A stretch of DNA of 64,000 nt from Spirochaetota bacterium (lineage in GTDB: Bacteria; Spirochaetota; UBA4802; UBA5550), in contig JAFGBT010000028.1 in NCBI GenBank assembly GCA_016933025.1, positions 145,978-209,977 on the forward strand, read 5' to 3'. Made by a program: the position numbers and the translations under genes. This document shows, one piece after another, positions 43,712 to 51,934 of the stretch. Each line of letters opens with the position of its first letter. Position 1 is the stretch's first letter. Under the pieces are notes generated by a model that ran no database searches, was not told the origin of the DNA, and saw nothing but the letters and a program-made list of their open reading frames with translations.

Positions 43712-43999
43712 ATGGAAGAAACAACCATCGAGCTCCTTCTCGGAGACGGCTGCTGCATCGAGTGCGCGGCAAAGCGCACATACAACGCAATGGTGCTGCA
43801 TCTCATGACGGCGGAAGAAGCGCCGGCCCCCGATGTCGAGGGCCGGCTCGATCTCCTGCTCGAATTCCTCGAAACCTCGGATTTCTCGCGGCTTCGAGGC
43901 TCCGATGAGGCGCTCGACGGCACCAGTAACAGCCGCTGCCTTCTTCGCCGGGACGACGACGGGAAACCACTGCTAACGGTCATTGAGACCGGAACTTGA
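43712..43999 (+). CDS. Small Cys-containing protein of unknown function
   Basis: The 95-residue protein starts MEETTIELLLGDGCCIECAA, with Cys at three clustered positions (CCIEC), followed by a helical, acidic part. No family recognised. It begins just after the NifX-like gene and before the FmdB zinc ribbon gene, so it is probably part of the same operon. Start codon at 43712 is chosen; a longer frame begins at 43691. Confidence 0.55.
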   Translation: MEETTIELLLGDGCCIECAAKRTYNAMVLHLMTAEEAPAPDVEGRLDLLLEFLETSDFSRLRGSDEALDGTSNSRCLLRRDDDGKPLLTVIETGT

Positions 44000-44018
44000 A
44001 AATGAGCGAGGATTCGAC

Positions 44019-44252
44019 ATGCCCACCTATGACTATCTATGCCCCTCGTGCGGCAACCAGTTTGAAAGCTTCCAGAACATGGGCGACCGGCCGCTGGAAA
44101 CCTGCCCCGCGTGCGGCGGACCCGTAAAACGCTTGATTTCCACGAGCGGCGGATTTATTGTCAAAAAAAAGAGCGCACAACCGGCCTGCGGGAAAGAAGC
44201 CCCCTGCTGCGGCAGGAGCGTCCCCTGCGGAAAATCCGACGAATGCCGGTAA
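44019..44252 (+). CDS. FmdB-type zinc ribbon protein
   Basis: The 77-residue protein starts MPTYDYLCPSCGNQFESFQN and carries CPACGGPVKRLIS, the FmdB regulatory zinc-ribbon. C-terminal CGKEAPCCGRSVPCGKSDEC is very Cys-rich. FmdB-like proteins are common next to Mrp/NifX genes and to formate-dehydrogenase genes. Its function here is unknown but metal-binding is nearly certain. Confidence 0.85.
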   Translation: MPTYDYLCPSCGNQFESFQNMGDRPLETCPACGGPVKRLISTSGGFIVKKKSAQPACGKEAPCCGRSVPCGKSDECR

Positions 44253-44300
44253 TTGCATCACATGCCATTCTGACTATCATCGCCAGGAGGCCCCTTTTAC

Positions 44301-44867
44301 ATGGAGTTACATCCGGGGTTATTACATACGTGGGTGCTGCTGCTTCTCTATCACGCAATCACGTGGGCCGCGTATGTTATGGCCGGAAAAAAGCGGCGGT
44401 TCCCGATAGAGTCCCCGGAGCCCCCGCCCGACATGCGCAGAAGCGGCATGCTGTCAATGGCCATAATGGCTCTCATGCTCCTGGTCGCGATTGTCATACC
44501 GCTGAACCGGGGAGCCGCGCTGTACGCGGGCCTCACGGTATATGGATGCGGCCTGGCCATCAGCCTGACAGCAATTTATTCGTTCGCCGGAGCCCGGAGC
44601 GGGCTGAACACCGGCGGGATATACCGGTTCACGCGAAACCCGATGTATATCGGAAGCTTTTTCATCCTGTTCGGTACGGCGCTCAGCGGCATCAGGCCCG
44701 ATCCGCAAAATGGCGTTTTTATCACACTGATCATCGCCTGGGCGGCATCGTCCCACCGGCTCGTCATACGCGAGGAACAGCACCTTTCCGAACTGTACGG
44801 CGTGGACTTTGACAGATACCGGTCGGCGGTGCCGCGTTACGCGCCGCTGATAGGGCGATACTCTTGA
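44301..44867 (+). CDS. Isoprenylcysteine/phospholipid-methyltransferase-like membrane protein
   Basis: The 188-residue membrane protein has about five spans and the family signature NTGGIYRFTRNPMYIGSFF, then REEQHLSELYGVDFDRYRS, typical of ICMT-like or PEMT-like methyltransferases with SAM binding. The acceptor substrate is unknown. AGGAGG precedes the ATG. It separates the ORP-like cluster from the Sec-peroxiredoxin gene. Confidence 0.82.
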   Translation: MELHPGLLHTWVLLLLYHAITWAAYVMAGKKRRFPIESPEPPPDMRRSGMLSMAIMALMLLVAIVIPLNRGAALYAGLTVYGCGLAISLTAIYSFAGARSGLNTGGIYRFTRNPMYIGSFFILFGTALSGIRPDPQNGVFITLIIAWAASSHRLVIREEQHLSELYGVDFDRYRSAVPRYAPLIGRYS

Positions 44868-44927
44868 CTCAAATCGATTCGCACATCCCGCGCTTGCGGG
44901 TACACTATCATCAAGGAGGAGATGCCT

Positions 44928-45653
44928 ATGCCGGAAGAATTCAAGCCTGGTTGCGCGCGGCCCACGGGGGGGCCCGTGGGGGAGGAGCCGGCGAAAGCCG
45001 GTACGGAAGAACCAATTATTAAAAAGGAGGAGCAAAAGCCCATGATACAAGTTGGGAAAAAAGCGCCCGATTTTACGGCTCCCGCGTATTTTCAGGGCAA
45101 ATTCGTCAACATCAAGCTCTCTGAATATCTCGGTAAGTGGACTCTGCTCTGCTTCTACCCCGGGGATTTCACCTTCGTTTGAGCTACAGAAATTTCGGCG
45201 GTCGCCGAAAAATATCCCGAGTTCCAGAAGCTCGGCGTGCAGATTCTTTCAATGAGCATAGACAGCGTGTTCGTGCATAAAATGTGGAATGACAACGAGC
45301 TTTCAAAAATGGTCAAGGGCGGGGTCCCCTTCCCCATGCTCTCGGACGCCGGAGGCAGGGTCGGAACGGCCTACGGCATCTATGACCCTGATGCGGGCGT
45401 CGAAACCAGGGGCAGGTTCATCATAGACCCCGACGGCATCATTCAGGGATTCGAGGTTCTTACCCCGCCGGTCGGCCGCAATATAGCCGAATCGCTCCGG
45501 CAGGTACAGGCCTTCCAGCTCGTGCGCGAGAGCAAGGGCACCCAGGCGACGCCTTCCGGCTGGAAGCCGGGCAAGACGACCCTGAAGCCCGGCCCCGACC
45601 TCGTGGGGAAAGTCTGGGAAGTCTGGAAAACAAGCATGGCCTTCGACGATTAA
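44928..45653 (+). CDS. Selenocysteine peroxiredoxin with in-frame TGA (Sec85)
   Basis: Reading the TGA at 45180-45182 as selenocysteine gives a 241-residue AhpC/TSA peroxiredoxin: the first frame ends [10 protein letters not shown] and continues after the TGA with [18 protein letters not shown]. This replaces the usual FTFVCPTE catalytic Cys with Sec, as in known PrxU proteins. A GGTC-loop hairpin begins 11 bases after the TGA. The N-terminus ([11 protein letters not shown]) adds a Cys and a charged linker; there is no C-terminal VCP resolving Cys. Starts at 44922, 44928 (chosen) and 45042 all have AGGAGG-like sites. It reduces peroxides, and selenium gene neighbours support it. Confidence 0.85.
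45193..45210 (+). promoter_or_regulatory. Bacterial SECIS-like hairpin
   Basis: TTTCGGC (45193-45199) pairs with GCCGAAA (45204-45210) around the loop GGTC. The loop begins 18 bases after the TGA, and it starts with GG, as in the E. coli fdhF SECIS. Its position inside the coding region is as expected for bacteria. Confidence 0.75.
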
Positions 45654-45664
45654 AGCCTTGCCCC

Positions 45665-45693
45665 GGGAGAGGCCTGATCGCCAGGCCTCTCCC
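45665..45693. terminator. Hairpin after the Sec-peroxiredoxin gene
   Basis: GGGAGAGGCCTG (45665-45676) and CAGGCCTCTCCC (45682-45693) form a perfect 12-bp stem with a 5-base loop, 12 bp after the stop codon. No T-run follows, so it may be a weak terminator or a stabilising hairpin. Confidence 0.55.
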
Positions 45694-45741
45694 TATCCAG
45701 TTCCGGCAGATGCCTGCCGTAAATCAGATACGGAGTTGTAT

Positions 45742-46893
45742 ATGAGTAGAATGTATCCCCGCGGGCGTGCGGTTTTCATACCGGCATTAATCATCGCACT
45801 GCTGCTCCTCGGCATCGCATCAGCGTTCGCGAAAGATAGAAAAATGTACTACGACCCGCGCACCTTCGCACGGGCCGAGGTGATGAAGATCGAGCGCTCG
45901 AACATCGGCACGGAAACCACCCCACAGTCGGAAATACGGGTGCACCTGCAGATACTGGACGGCACGAGAAAGGGGGAGCGGCACGTATCGATCTACCGGG
46001 GCGACGATGACATTCCAAAAGAGATGTTTTACCGGGAGGGCGACACCGTGTTCATCGGCATTTCAACGATCGATGGCGCGGACGCGGTCGAGTACATATC
46101 CATCTACGACGTCGACAACACAGCGGGGATCATCATCCTCGGCGTGCTGCTTGCCGCCGTTATCATCCTTATCGGCCGGGCCCGCGGCGCGCTCTCGATG
46201 CTGGCCCTCGTCGCCACCATCATACTGATCTTCAAGGTTCTGATACCGAGTACGCTCGCCGGGTCAGCACCCCTTCCCATCGCGGTCGGGATATCCCTCC
46301 TCGCGATCGTCATCACCATCCCGATAATCCTCGGCTTGAAGAAGAAAACGGCCGCGGCTATCCTGGGCGCCTCCTCGGGCGTGATACTCGCCACGGCGCT
46401 GTCGCTCTTCGCCGGATGGCTGATGCACCTCTCCGGCATCGTGACGGACGAGATGATGACGGTATTCTATGCCTCCACCGTGGAGATCGACCTGCGGGGG
46501 CTGGCCATGGCCGGCATGGTGATAGCCGCGCTCGGCGCCATCATGGACGTCTGCATTTCGATCGCCTCCGCAGCAGAGGAGATATTCCGGGTCAATCCCG
46601 GGATCTCGGTCAGGGAGGCGTTTAAATCGGTCATGACCGTGAGCTCGGACATGCTGGGGGCCACGGTCAACACGCTCCTGTTCGCCTACGTCGGCAGCGC
46701 TCTCCCCCTGGTCCTTCTCATCGCCATGAAGATCGAGCCCGGCATGCCGATATGGCTGGTGTTCAACCACAACCCGGTCCTGAGCGAGCTGGTTAAGTCG
46801 GCGGTGGGGTGTATCGGCATGTTCCTCGGGATGCCGGCGACCGCCTTCATATGCATCGAGCTGCATAAAAGGAAGAGACCGTCCGGAGCATGA
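45742..46893 (+). CDS. YibE/F-like membrane protein
   Basis: The 383-residue protein has a signal or anchor segment, an extracytoplasmic domain (residues 30-130) and about eight hydrophobic spans, with ILGVLLAAVIILIGRARG and MAGMVIAALGAIMDVCISIASA. These match YibE/YibF-type proteins of unknown transport role. GGAG lies upstream of ATG 45742. It is a single gene after the hairpin; substrate unknown. Confidence 0.8.
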   Translation: MSRMYPRGRAVFIPALIIALLLLGIASAFAKDRKMYYDPRTFARAEVMKIERSNIGTETTPQSEIRVHLQILDGTRKGERHVSIYRGDDDIPKEMFYREGDTVFIGISTIDGADAVEYISIYDVDNTAGIIILGVLLAAVIILIGRARGALSMLALVATIILIFKVLIPSTLAGSAPLPIAVGISLLAIVITIPIILGLKKKTAAAILGASSGVILATALSLFAGWLMHLSGIVTDEMMTVFYASTVEIDLRGLAMAGMVIAALGAIMDVCISIASAAEEIFRVNPGISVREAFKSVMTVSSDMLGATVNTLLFAYVGSALPLVLLIAMKIEPGMPIWLVFNHNPVLSELVKSAVGCIGMFLGMPATAFICIELHKRKRPSGA

Positions 46894-47017
46894 GGCTCCG
46901 ACCGGCACCAGCCGAATAATTATCATGCAAACGATTTTTTTGACCAAAAAAAATCTTGACGGGGCGCACGGTTCGGGTGTTCTAAGCTGAAAAATACATT
47001 TCTGACAATGAGATAAT

Positions 47018-47176
47018 ATGAAACTGGAAGACTGCATCAATTGCCCTCACCATATCGATTACAGCCAGGGCCAGGTCCACTGCCGCTACTGGGGAACCAA
47101 CATCAACAGCGTAGCCACCTACGCGGACAAGGGGGGGGCAGTCATTGTCGTCGGCTGTCCCAAGGAAAAATCATAA
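47018..47176 (+). CDS. Small four-Cys protein
   Basis: The 52-residue protein MKLEDCINCPHHIDYSQGQV continues with CRYWGTN and ends VVGCPKEKS. Four Cys (CxxC, then single Cys twice) suggest one zinc or iron-sulphur site. No family recognised, though short Cys-rich proteins of this kind recur in anaerobes. A possible terminator follows 18 bp after the stop. No strong ribosome binding site. Confidence 0.6.
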   Translation: MKLEDCINCPHHIDYSQGQVHCRYWGTNINSVATYADKGGAVIVVGCPKEKS

Positions 47177-47193
47177 TGTATCCTGAAAACTGA

Positions 47194-47220
47194 GCCTGGC
47201 CGATGAGCGGCCAGGCTTGT
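47194..47220 (+). terminator. Hairpin after the small four-Cys gene
   Basis: GCCTGGCCG and CGGCCAGGC form a perfect 9-bp stem around ATGAG, followed by TTGT. It may be a weak terminator. The rest of the gap up to 47315 holds nothing recognised. Confidence 0.55.
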
Positions 47221-47315
47221 ATTGCGATCAACGGCGGGAGAGCTGTTATCTCCTTTTCCTCCACCCATGGCCTGCCCAGAGCGGAGTACCGTCATTGCTC
47301 CTCAACGAAACCAGG

Positions 47316-47678
47316 TCATTTCGCAAAAATCATCTTCAGCGATATCAGCAGCAGGGCGACGCCGAAGATTCTCTCAAGCATTATGCTGGAGATGGCATTC
47401 GCCGCCTTCGCTCCCAGAAAACTGCCGGCGATGAACCCGATGCATATAAACAGGGCCGCGTGAAAATCGACATGTCCCTGCTTATAGTATGTCCAGGCCG
47501 CAAGTATGCCGATAGGCGGGACCAGCAGGGCCAGGGTCGTCCCCTGCGCCTGGTGCTGCGAGAACCCGAAAACGAAAAGGAGCGCCGGGACGATGATGAC
47601 GCCGCCGCCGATCCCGATCAGCCCGCTTAAAGCGCCCGCCACAATGCCAAGTAGAATTAACAGAGCTATGCTTCCCAT
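47316..47678 (-). CDS. TauE/SafE-family half-size membrane permease
   Basis: The 120-residue protein has four hydrophobic spans, with GALSGLIGIGGGVIIVPALL as the N-terminal TauE/SafE motif and GFIAGSFLGAKAAN as the second. Full-length members have about 250 residues, so this is a half-transporter that probably dimerises. It may export sulphite, sulphur or organic anions. AGGAAAGG lies before ATG 47678; a TTG at 47687 gives a longer form. Confidence 0.82.
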   Translation of the reverse strand: MGSIALLILLGIVAGALSGLIGIGGGVIIVPALLFVFGFSQHQAQGTTLALLVPPIGILAAWTYYKQGHVDFHAALFICIGFIAGSFLGAKAANAISSIMLERIFGVALLLISLKMIFAK

Positions 47679-47729
47679 ACCATGCAACCTTTCCTGTTTT
47701 ATTTATCCATATGCCGATATGGAACGTTG

Positions 47730-48419
47730 TCATTTCAGGTATTTATAGATGCTTTCCCGCCAGACCAGGTAGCCCTGGCCGTTAAGATGGGCGCCGTCGA
47801 GGGTGAAGGCGGCGTTGAGGTCGCCCTTCTTGTCAACCATGTGGCTGTAGATGTCAATGAAGAAGACGCGGCGGTTGTCCGCCATTGCCGCGAGCCTGCG
47901 GTTCAACTCTATGATCAGCTTCCTCTCGAGCGGAACGAGGCGATACACCGTGGGAATGTTGCTCTGGATGTATACCCGCGTGCCGGGCGATTCCGAGAGG
48001 ATCCGGCCGACTATCGTTTTGTAATTTTCTTCTATCAGGTTAACACTGCGGCCGATGACGAAATCGTTCCCCCCGATCATGATAAAGACCTTCGCCGGCT
48101 TCATCTCCGTTATTTCGCCGAGCCTCTGAATCACGCCGTCCGTGGTATCGGCGTCGATGCCCCGGTTGACGACATCGCACCTTCCGAGGAGCTCGGCCCA
48201 CTCACAGCGGTCGGTGAGGCTGTCGCCGAGAAAAACAATCTGTCCCTCCTTCCTGCCAAGAGACTGGAAATGGCTGAGCTTGTTCAGATAATAATCCCTG
48301 AGAAACGGCTTGATGATCTTCCTGGGATAGCCCTTGTAGAAAAAAAAGAGTGCTGCCGCGATAAACAGGGCATTCAAAACGAGGGAGAACGCGAGTATCT
48401 TTTTTACCTTGCCGGTCAT
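47730..48419 (-). CDS. SGNH/GDSL hydrolase
   Basis: The 229-residue protein has an N-terminal membrane anchor (ILAFSLVLNALFIAAALFFF), block I with FLGDSLTDRCEW, GGNDFVIG (block III) and DGAHLNGQGY (block V with catalytic Asp and His). It acts as an esterase, lipase or acyl hydrolase facing outward. No signal-peptidase site is obvious, so it is probably tethered. Its specificity is unknown. Confidence 0.85.
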   Translation of the reverse strand: MTGKVKKILAFSLVLNALFIAAALFFFYKGYPRKIIKPFLRDYYLNKLSHFQSLGRKEGQIVFLGDSLTDRCEWAELLGRCDVVNRGIDADTTDGVIQRLGEITEMKPAKVFIMIGGNDFVIGRSVNLIEENYKTIVGRILSESPGTRVYIQSNIPTVYRLVPLERKLIIELNRRLAAMADNRRVFFIDIYSHMVDKKGDLNAAFTLDGAHLNGQGYLVWRESIYKYLK

Positions 48420-48554
48420 AAGTCATCTCATCAGCGGATTAACATTTTTATCATTTTGTTTATATTGTCAAATAATATTTTAAACTATTGGAAATACGAT
48501 TCTTTCAATAGCGCATTATATAATTGCGCGACGGGAAAAACCGCCATCCCGAGT

Positions 48555-50144
48555 CTAATCATTATTCTCATTTTTATTATCGTATTTCTTCCTGAGGGTT
48601 TTATCTTCGAAAAGGATCTCGTCCTGTACCACAAAGTCGGTTTCAGGCTGCGCCGCCGAATCGGTTGCAGGCTCCGCCTCACCGAGATCGAGGTCCTCGA
48701 TGAGAAATCCATCGTCACCGCCGTCCGCGCCCGTCTCCCCGGGGCTTTGCTTCTCGCTGACAAGAAATTCTTCGGCCGCGCCATCCATTTCCAGGGCGAT
48801 CGTATCAAATGCCTCGTCACCGGCCCCGCCGGCGGCATGGCCGGCTTCATCGTCCGCTCCGGGGTCCCCGCCTTCAGCGATGAACGGAGCCTCGTGATCA
48901 CCGGTGAGAGCCTCCATTTCCTCTGCTGTCACTGCCGGTTCATCGGTTCCCATCTCGTTCTGAGTGGCGGTTTCAACGGCCTCCTCTCCTCCGCCCTCAG
49001 CCGAATCCAAAACATCATTTTCTTGCGGTTCACTATATTCAACCGGCGCCTCTCCGCCGGAGCGGTCCCGCTCTTCCTGAATTACCTGGAGGAGACGGCG
49101 TTTCCGCTCCCCGATCGTCCCGTCAGCCATCCAGGCGGCGAGGACCCTGCTGACGATCCCTTCGGCCTCTTCGTTTCCAAAGGATCTCGCGTTCTTGCGA
49201 AACATGCCCCCGACAATCTGCCGCACCGCCTCGGCGTCATCGTCATCGGCCTTGTCGAGGAAATCGCGCTTTATCACGACCGCATACTTCGCGATCATGG
49301 AGTCCCAGGGACTGGATGGCTCCCCCTGTTCCCGTTCGACATCGGCATCGTACCCGAGCTGCCCGGATTCCGGTTCGGGTTCCGCTGCCTCACCAGGCAT
49401 GATCGCGCTCTCGTTTTCAGGACCGCCGGGCACGGCCCCGCCCGCCTCTTCCATTTCAACGGGCACCGCGCCCTCCGGCTCTGCGAGCAAAGGCTCGTCA
49501 ACGGCAACAAGGCCGCGTAGCTCGGGGTCCCACTCCATCCGCGTTCGCAAAACATCGGCAGCATCATCGCCGTAGTGGACCCTGAACTCCCTGAACATCG
49601 ACCGCACCCGCTCGGGGTCGGACGCAGCCTCGCCCTGGCCGCTTTTCATCTCGATGATCGAGAGCTCGGCCGGCTTCGCCTTCCGGAACAGGCCGCGGCC
49701 GGCCCCCCTGAGCACCAGGTCGTAGAACTTCACCACCATGAAGTGCCCGTCGTCCTGAACCATCGCGAGGATGACGTCCTTGAGGCCCTCCATGCTCAAC
49801 CCGTCGCCGGCGGCCAGCGCCCTGTTCACCGCGCGGGCGTATTTCGAATACTTTTCGCCGAAGACCCTGTTGACGAGGATGTCTGAAACCATGTTGAGAT
49901 TGAGGTCCGCGAGCAGGGGGTGGAGCAGGCGCGCGAGCGTCTTCTCGAATTCGTAATAAGCCGAAAACGGGCCCTCCTTGAGTCGCTCCGATATGAGCCG
50001 CGCTATGCCGTAGCGGGGAACATTAAGCTGGAGGCGGCCCCCGGCCCGCACGAGGCCCTCGACCAGCGCCCTCCTCCGGTTCGGCCTGGAGGAGTATTGC
50101 CGGACAAATTCATCGGCTTCCGCCTGGTAGCGATGCAGAATCAT
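48555..50144 (-). CDS. Large acidic protein of unknown function
   Basis: The 529-residue protein has a folded N-terminal half (helical, to about residue 200) and a C-terminal half dominated by Glu, Asp, Ala and Gly, likely disordered. It has no signal peptide and no recognised domain. A short helical segment IGERKRRLLQVIQEERDRSG is embedded in the acidic part. No operon neighbour is evident. It may be an adaptor or scaffold protein; this is only a guess. Confidence 0.6.
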   Translation of the reverse strand: MILHRYQAEADEFVRQYSSRPNRRRALVEGLVRAGGRLQLNVPRYGIARLISERLKEGPFSAYYEFEKTLARLLHPLLADLNLNMVSDILVNRVFGEKYSKYARAVNRALAAGDGLSMEGLKDVILAMVQDDGHFMVVKFYDLVLRGAGRGLFRKAKPAELSIIEMKSGQGEAASDPERVRSMFREFRVHYGDDAADVLRTRMEWDPELRGLVAVDEPLLAEPEGAVPVEMEEAGGAVPGGPENESAIMPGEAAEPEPESGQLGYDADVEREQGEPSSPWDSMIAKYAVVIKRDFLDKADDDDAEAVRQIVGGMFRKNARSFGNEEAEGIVSRVLAAWMADGTIGERKRRLLQVIQEERDRSGGEAPVEYSEPQENDVLDSAEGGGEEAVETATQNEMGTDEPAVTAEEMEALTGDHEAPFIAEGGDPGADDEAGHAAGGAGDEAFDTIALEMDGAAEEFLVSEKQSPGETGADGGDDGFLIEDLDLGEAEPATDSAAQPETDFVVQDEILFEDKTLRKKYDNKNENND

Positions 50145-50399
50145 CAGGCATTTCCCTCAGCGACGGTAATTGCACCGCCCGGATTCCGGGCCGGCACCGA
50201 ATCCGGAAACAATGCCCTATGGCACCATCCCGGCAATAATATACATGTATATACACTATTTCATACAATACAATAACAATTTTCTTCCGCATCACTCAAG
50301 TAAAGCGGGCACGATAAATCGATAAATTCTAATTGACAAAGCGACTTGAGGCGGGATTGTTTATCATCCTGATGCAATAACGAAACGGGGGAACGCGCC

Positions 50400-51764
50400 A
50401 TGTCAGACAGTCCAAAACGCGAGCACTGGGGCTCGAAAATCGGATTTATCCTCGCGGCAGCCGGCTCGGCCGTGGGCCTCGGGAACATGTGGAAATTCCC
50501 CTATCTGGCCGGCGAAAACGGCGGCGCCGCCTTTGTCCTCGTCTACCTGGGCTGCATCATCATTCTCGGCCTCCCCATCATGATAGCTGAAATAGTGATC
50601 GGCCGCCATACTGAAAAAGACCCGGTCGGCGCCTTCAAGATAATCGGCACCGGCCCGTGGACGCTGGTCGGGTATCTCGGCGTTGCCTCGGGTTTTTTCA
50701 TAATGACGTATTACAGCGTGGTCGGCGGATGGACGATCGGATACCTCGTGAAATCAGTATCCGGAGCACTCTGCTCGATATCCGGATCGGCCGATGCGGA
50801 ACAACTCTTTGAAAGCTTCATCGGCAGTCCTTCCGAGATGGTATTCTATCATTTTCTATTCATCGGCGCCACTGTCTTTATCGTCATACTCGGCGTGGCC
50901 AAGGGGATCGAGCGCTTCAGCATGGTCCTCATGCCGCTCCTCTTCATACTTCTCATTATCCTCATCATCCGAGGACTTACCCTGCCCGGCGCGCTCGACG
51001 GACTTCGGTTTTACCTCAGGCCCGACTTTTCGAAGATAACCACCAAGGTGGTCATAGAGGCGCTGGGACAGTGCTTCTTCAGCCTGAGCCTCGGCATGGG
51101 CGCGATGATCACCTACGGAAGTTATCTCAACAAGAAGGACAAAATCCTCAACTCGTCCCTTAAAATCGTCGGGCTGGACACCCTTGCCGCCTTTCTCGCC
51201 GGCATGGCGATCTTTCCGGCGGTGTTCGCGGTGGGCATGACGCCGAAGATGGGGCCCGGGCTGACGTTCAATATCCTGCCCGTGGTTTTCTCCCGGATGC
51301 CGTACGGCGCGGTGTTCGCGGCAATGTTTTTCCTGCTGCTGTTCATAGCGGCGCTCACGTCGTCGATGTCGCTCGTCCAGGTCGTGGTCGCCTACTTCAC
51401 CGATGAAAAGGGCTTCAGCCGGACCAAGTCCGTACTCACCGCCGGAGGGCTTATATTCCTGCTCGGGATTCCCGCCGCCCTCTCGTTCGGGGTCATGAAG
51501 GATGTCAAGATCTTTCTCGGCAATACCTACTTCGATTTCATGGACATGCTCACGTCGATTTACATGCTCCCGATCGGCGGCTTCCTGATCGCCATATGCC
51601 TCGGCTTTAAGTACGGCCTGCACAACACCATGCACGAGCTCGATCCCGATACCAATAGCTTCTATTTAAAGGAAATATGGGCTTTTACGATTAAATACAT
51701 ATCGCCCGTGATTTTACTGGCGATCGTCCTCTATTTCGGCGTATACAAAATGATTGTCGGATAA
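50400..51764 (+). CDS. Neurotransmitter:sodium symporter family transporter
   Basis: The 454-residue polytopic protein begins with the family signature REHWGSKIGFILAAAGSAVGLGN, followed by MWKFPYLAGENGGAAFVLVY. These are SNF (LeuT-like) features with eleven to twelve spans. It imports amino acids or related solutes driven by sodium. GGGG precedes the ATG. The substrate cannot be predicted. Confidence 0.92.
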   Translation: MSDSPKREHWGSKIGFILAAAGSAVGLGNMWKFPYLAGENGGAAFVLVYLGCIIILGLPIMIAEIVIGRHTEKDPVGAFKIIGTGPWTLVGYLGVASGFFIMTYYSVVGGWTIGYLVKSVSGALCSISGSADAEQLFESFIGSPSEMVFYHFLFIGATVFIVILGVAKGIERFSMVLMPLLFILLIILIIRGLTLPGALDGLRFYLRPDFSKITTKVVIEALGQCFFSLSLGMGAMITYGSYLNKKDKILNSSLKIVGLDTLAAFLAGMAIFPAVFAVGMTPKMGPGLTFNILPVVFSRMPYGAVFAAMFFLLLFIAALTSSMSLVQVVVAYFTDEKGFSRTKSVLTAGGLIFLLGIPAALSFGVMKDVKIFLGNTYFDFMDMLTSIYMLPIGGFLIAICLGFKYGLHNTMHELDPDTNSFYLKEIWAFTIKYISPVILLAIVLYFGVYKMIVG

Positions 51765-51934
51765 GATAAAGCCGCCGACAGCACTATATCCGGGCCGGGA
51801 TATGCCGGCCCGCCCCCAACGCATTACAAAAAAATAAATATTTTTGTTGCAGGATTTTAACCGTCTGGTTAAAAAGTTCCGGTTTGCCGATCTCCCGATC
51901 GCGGCATGCCAATAAACGGGTAAAAAGAGAAAGT

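Noticed and set aside
45180..45182. TGA as a nonsense mutation making a peroxiredoxin pseudogene
   Set aside because: The frame is intact on both sides, the TGA is at the catalytic position, a SECIS-like hairpin follows, and selenium genes are nearby.
47682..49520. 612-residue frame on the + strand
   Set aside because: It is antisense to the GDSL hydrolase and the acidic protein, spans their intergenic region, and has no domain.
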